Both the position numbers and the translations under genes were made by a program. From the NCBI RefSeq assembly GCF_003288815.1, contig NZ_NHYM01000001.1, forward strand, positions 124,001-188,000: a stretch of 64,000 nt of DNA, written 5' to 3'. The notes below the pieces were generated by a model. That model saw only the letters and a program-made list of their open reading frames with translations. It was not told the origin of the DNA and did not search any database. Each line of letters begins with the position of its first letter. The stretch's first letter is position 1. This DNA is from Helicobacter sp. 16-1353 (GTDB taxonomy: Bacteria > Campylobacterota > Campylobacteria > Campylobacterales > Helicobacteraceae). Below are positions 63,291 through 64,000 of this stretch, piece by piece.

Positions 63291-63312
63291 ATAGGATTCT
63301 TTGGAATCCTAT
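63291..63312. terminator. Second similar hairpin before the cation-efflux gene
   Basis: ATAGGATTC (63291-63299), loop TTTG, GAATCCTAT (63304-63312). Nearly the same stem as the previous one, next to the stop of the convergent gene, which begins its terminator in the opposite sense. Confidence 0.55.
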
Positions 63313-63313
63313 G

Positions 63314-64000
63314 CTACAACCACTTTGGATTTCCTGTAAAGCTCACTACAAGCCAAATCTTATAACTAGGAATATTTAGTGAATATTCTATTTTTTCACG
63401 AATACAATCAAAATCCTTAATACTAGAAATCTTACTATCTTTAGAATCCTTAATTAAAATATTTACTTCTATCATATAGAATCTACCGCTTTTAGCAATA
63501 TGTGTATCATAATCGCCAAATTGATATTCATTTGATAGATTCTCCATAATTTGCGTTATTTTTTCGTCCATATCATTAGGAGCTACCATAATTAAATCTT
63601 TAAAATTTGCTATTGCAATTCTTAATGGAGATATAGTTAATAATGCCGATAAAACCAACAACAAAGCTGGGTCTATTAATCTTGACATCATAGAATCTTG
63701 ATTCCTATCAAATATAAATACAAATCCAAATGCAATAATCGCCCCAAGATAAAGGACACAATCAATCTTCCATTCTATATTATCAACTTTTATTAAATCA
63801 GATTCTAGAATCTTGGAATAAAATCTAGTGATTATAAACATCGCTAAGCAAATAAAAAATGCGATTATGCTATAAACTACCGCACCACCCAAATCGACCT
63901 CATATCCACCTTTTACAATCCCTCTAATAGCATTTACAAACGCATAAACACATACAATTAAAAGGATTAATGATTTAAAAAGATTAACCATTGGTTCGAA
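63314..64000 (-). CDS. Cation diffusion facilitator (efflux) protein, N-terminus outside the window
   Basis: The frame stays open to base 64000, so the gene starts beyond the window. Four hydrophobic helices are seen, but the first one or two helices of a CDF protein are missing. The end (residues 135-225 of the visible part) is a ferredoxin-like cytoplasmic domain (IEVNILIKDS, SLNIPSYKIWLVVSFTGNP). Family: proton antiporter for Zn, Fe or Co in the inner membrane; metal unknown. Confidence 0.8.
   Translation of the reverse strand, partial: FEPMVNLFKSLILLIVCVYAFVNAIRGIVKGGYEVDLGGAVVYSIIAFFICLAMFIITRFYSKILESDLIKVDNIEWKIDCVLYLGAIIAFGFVFIFDRNQDSMMSRLIDPALLLVLSALLTISPLRIAIANFKDLIMVAPNDMDEKITQIMENLSNEYQFGDYDTHIAKSGRFYMIEVNILIKDSKDSKISSIKDFDCIREKIEYSLNIPSYKIWLVVSFTGNPKWL

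Noticed and set aside
63990-64000. TTGGTTCGAA at the window end resembles a tRNA T-loop
   Set aside because: The bases are coding DNA of the cation-efflux gene on the reverse strand, no D-arm or anticodon arm lies before them, and the tract ends at the window edge.
1-64000. CRISPR arrays, prophage, insertion sequences, rRNA and tRNA genes
   Set aside because: No regular spaced repeats, integrase or transposase, and no tRNA or rRNA motif was found on reading both strands; a covariance search would be needed to be sure.

Overview
The window is a low-GC chromosomal segment of a Helicobacter (Campylobacterota). I recognise several gene blocks in the order I remember from H. pylori: nucT / acidic 'poly-E-rich-like' protein / gmk / tatA / argS; the FliS co-chaperone gene next to csd4; lpxK-nadE; rsmD-fliL-acpS; lgt-rluA-waaA-flgZ-nif3-glyQ; dnaX-tsaE-lptB-rpoN; holA-rpsF-ssb-rpsR. 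A GMC/gluconate-dehydrogenase operon, a Crp/Fnr regulator and a GGDEF protein, which I do not associate with H. pylori, suggest an enterohepatic species. The species assignment is inference from memory; the gene order is visible here. No rRNA, tRNA, CRISPR array or insertion sequence was found.

Layout. 1-6 kb is an accessory, surface-oriented region: the end of a glycosyltransferase, a small membrane protein and a DUF805 protein, two related outer-membrane barrels, a Sel1 protein, a structured RNA candidate, a DNA glycosylase and a TfoX-like protein. Three poly-G tracts of nine bases and one of five sit directly before a shared TAGAAT-type box, counting the 26.9 kb copy. 6-22 kb is mostly housekeeping: translation (rpsB, tsf, argS), flagella (fliR, co-chaperone), nucleotide, NAD and lipid A synthesis (gmk, nadE, lpxK, msbA), cell shape (csd4) and a fucosyltransferase with an internal G9 phase switch. 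22-25.5 kb is one leftward operon: Cys-rich exported peptide, DoxX, Tat-exported dehydrogenase subunit, GMC flavoprotein and an FNR-like regulator, with an FNR-like palindrome at the promoter. 26-27.4 kb holds an inverted second copy of the small-membrane/DUF805 cassette (its DUF805 gene frameshifted) and a candidate type I toxin-antitoxin locus with a 20-residue hydrophobic peptide.

27.5-52.9 kb is housekeeping again: uvrB, priA, rsmD, fliL, an acpS-TM2 fusion, prmC, an M48 protease, lgt, waaA, flgZ, an extended Nif3 protein, glyQ, a large membrane protein, gamma carbonic anhydrase, an OmpA-domain protein, lpxD, ilvIH, dnaX, tsaE, lptB and rpoN. A pair of overlapping DUF262 genes (52.9-56.1 kb), probably a GmrSD-like defence module, lies between rpoN and pldA. 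The window ends with glmS, a diguanylate cyclase carrying a c-type heme motif, holA-rpsF-ssb-rpsR and a truncated cation-efflux gene.

A striking global feature is the density of the words GATTC/GAATC in intergenic and coding DNA. They build intergenic arrays, terminator stems and protein segments rich in Asp-Ser, Glu-Ser and Asn-Leu, including a 68-residue extension of the Nif3 protein. The strongest candidates for undescribed biology are the peptide/DoxX/dehydrogenase/FNR operon, the type I toxin locus, the poly-G promoter modules and the DUF262 pair.
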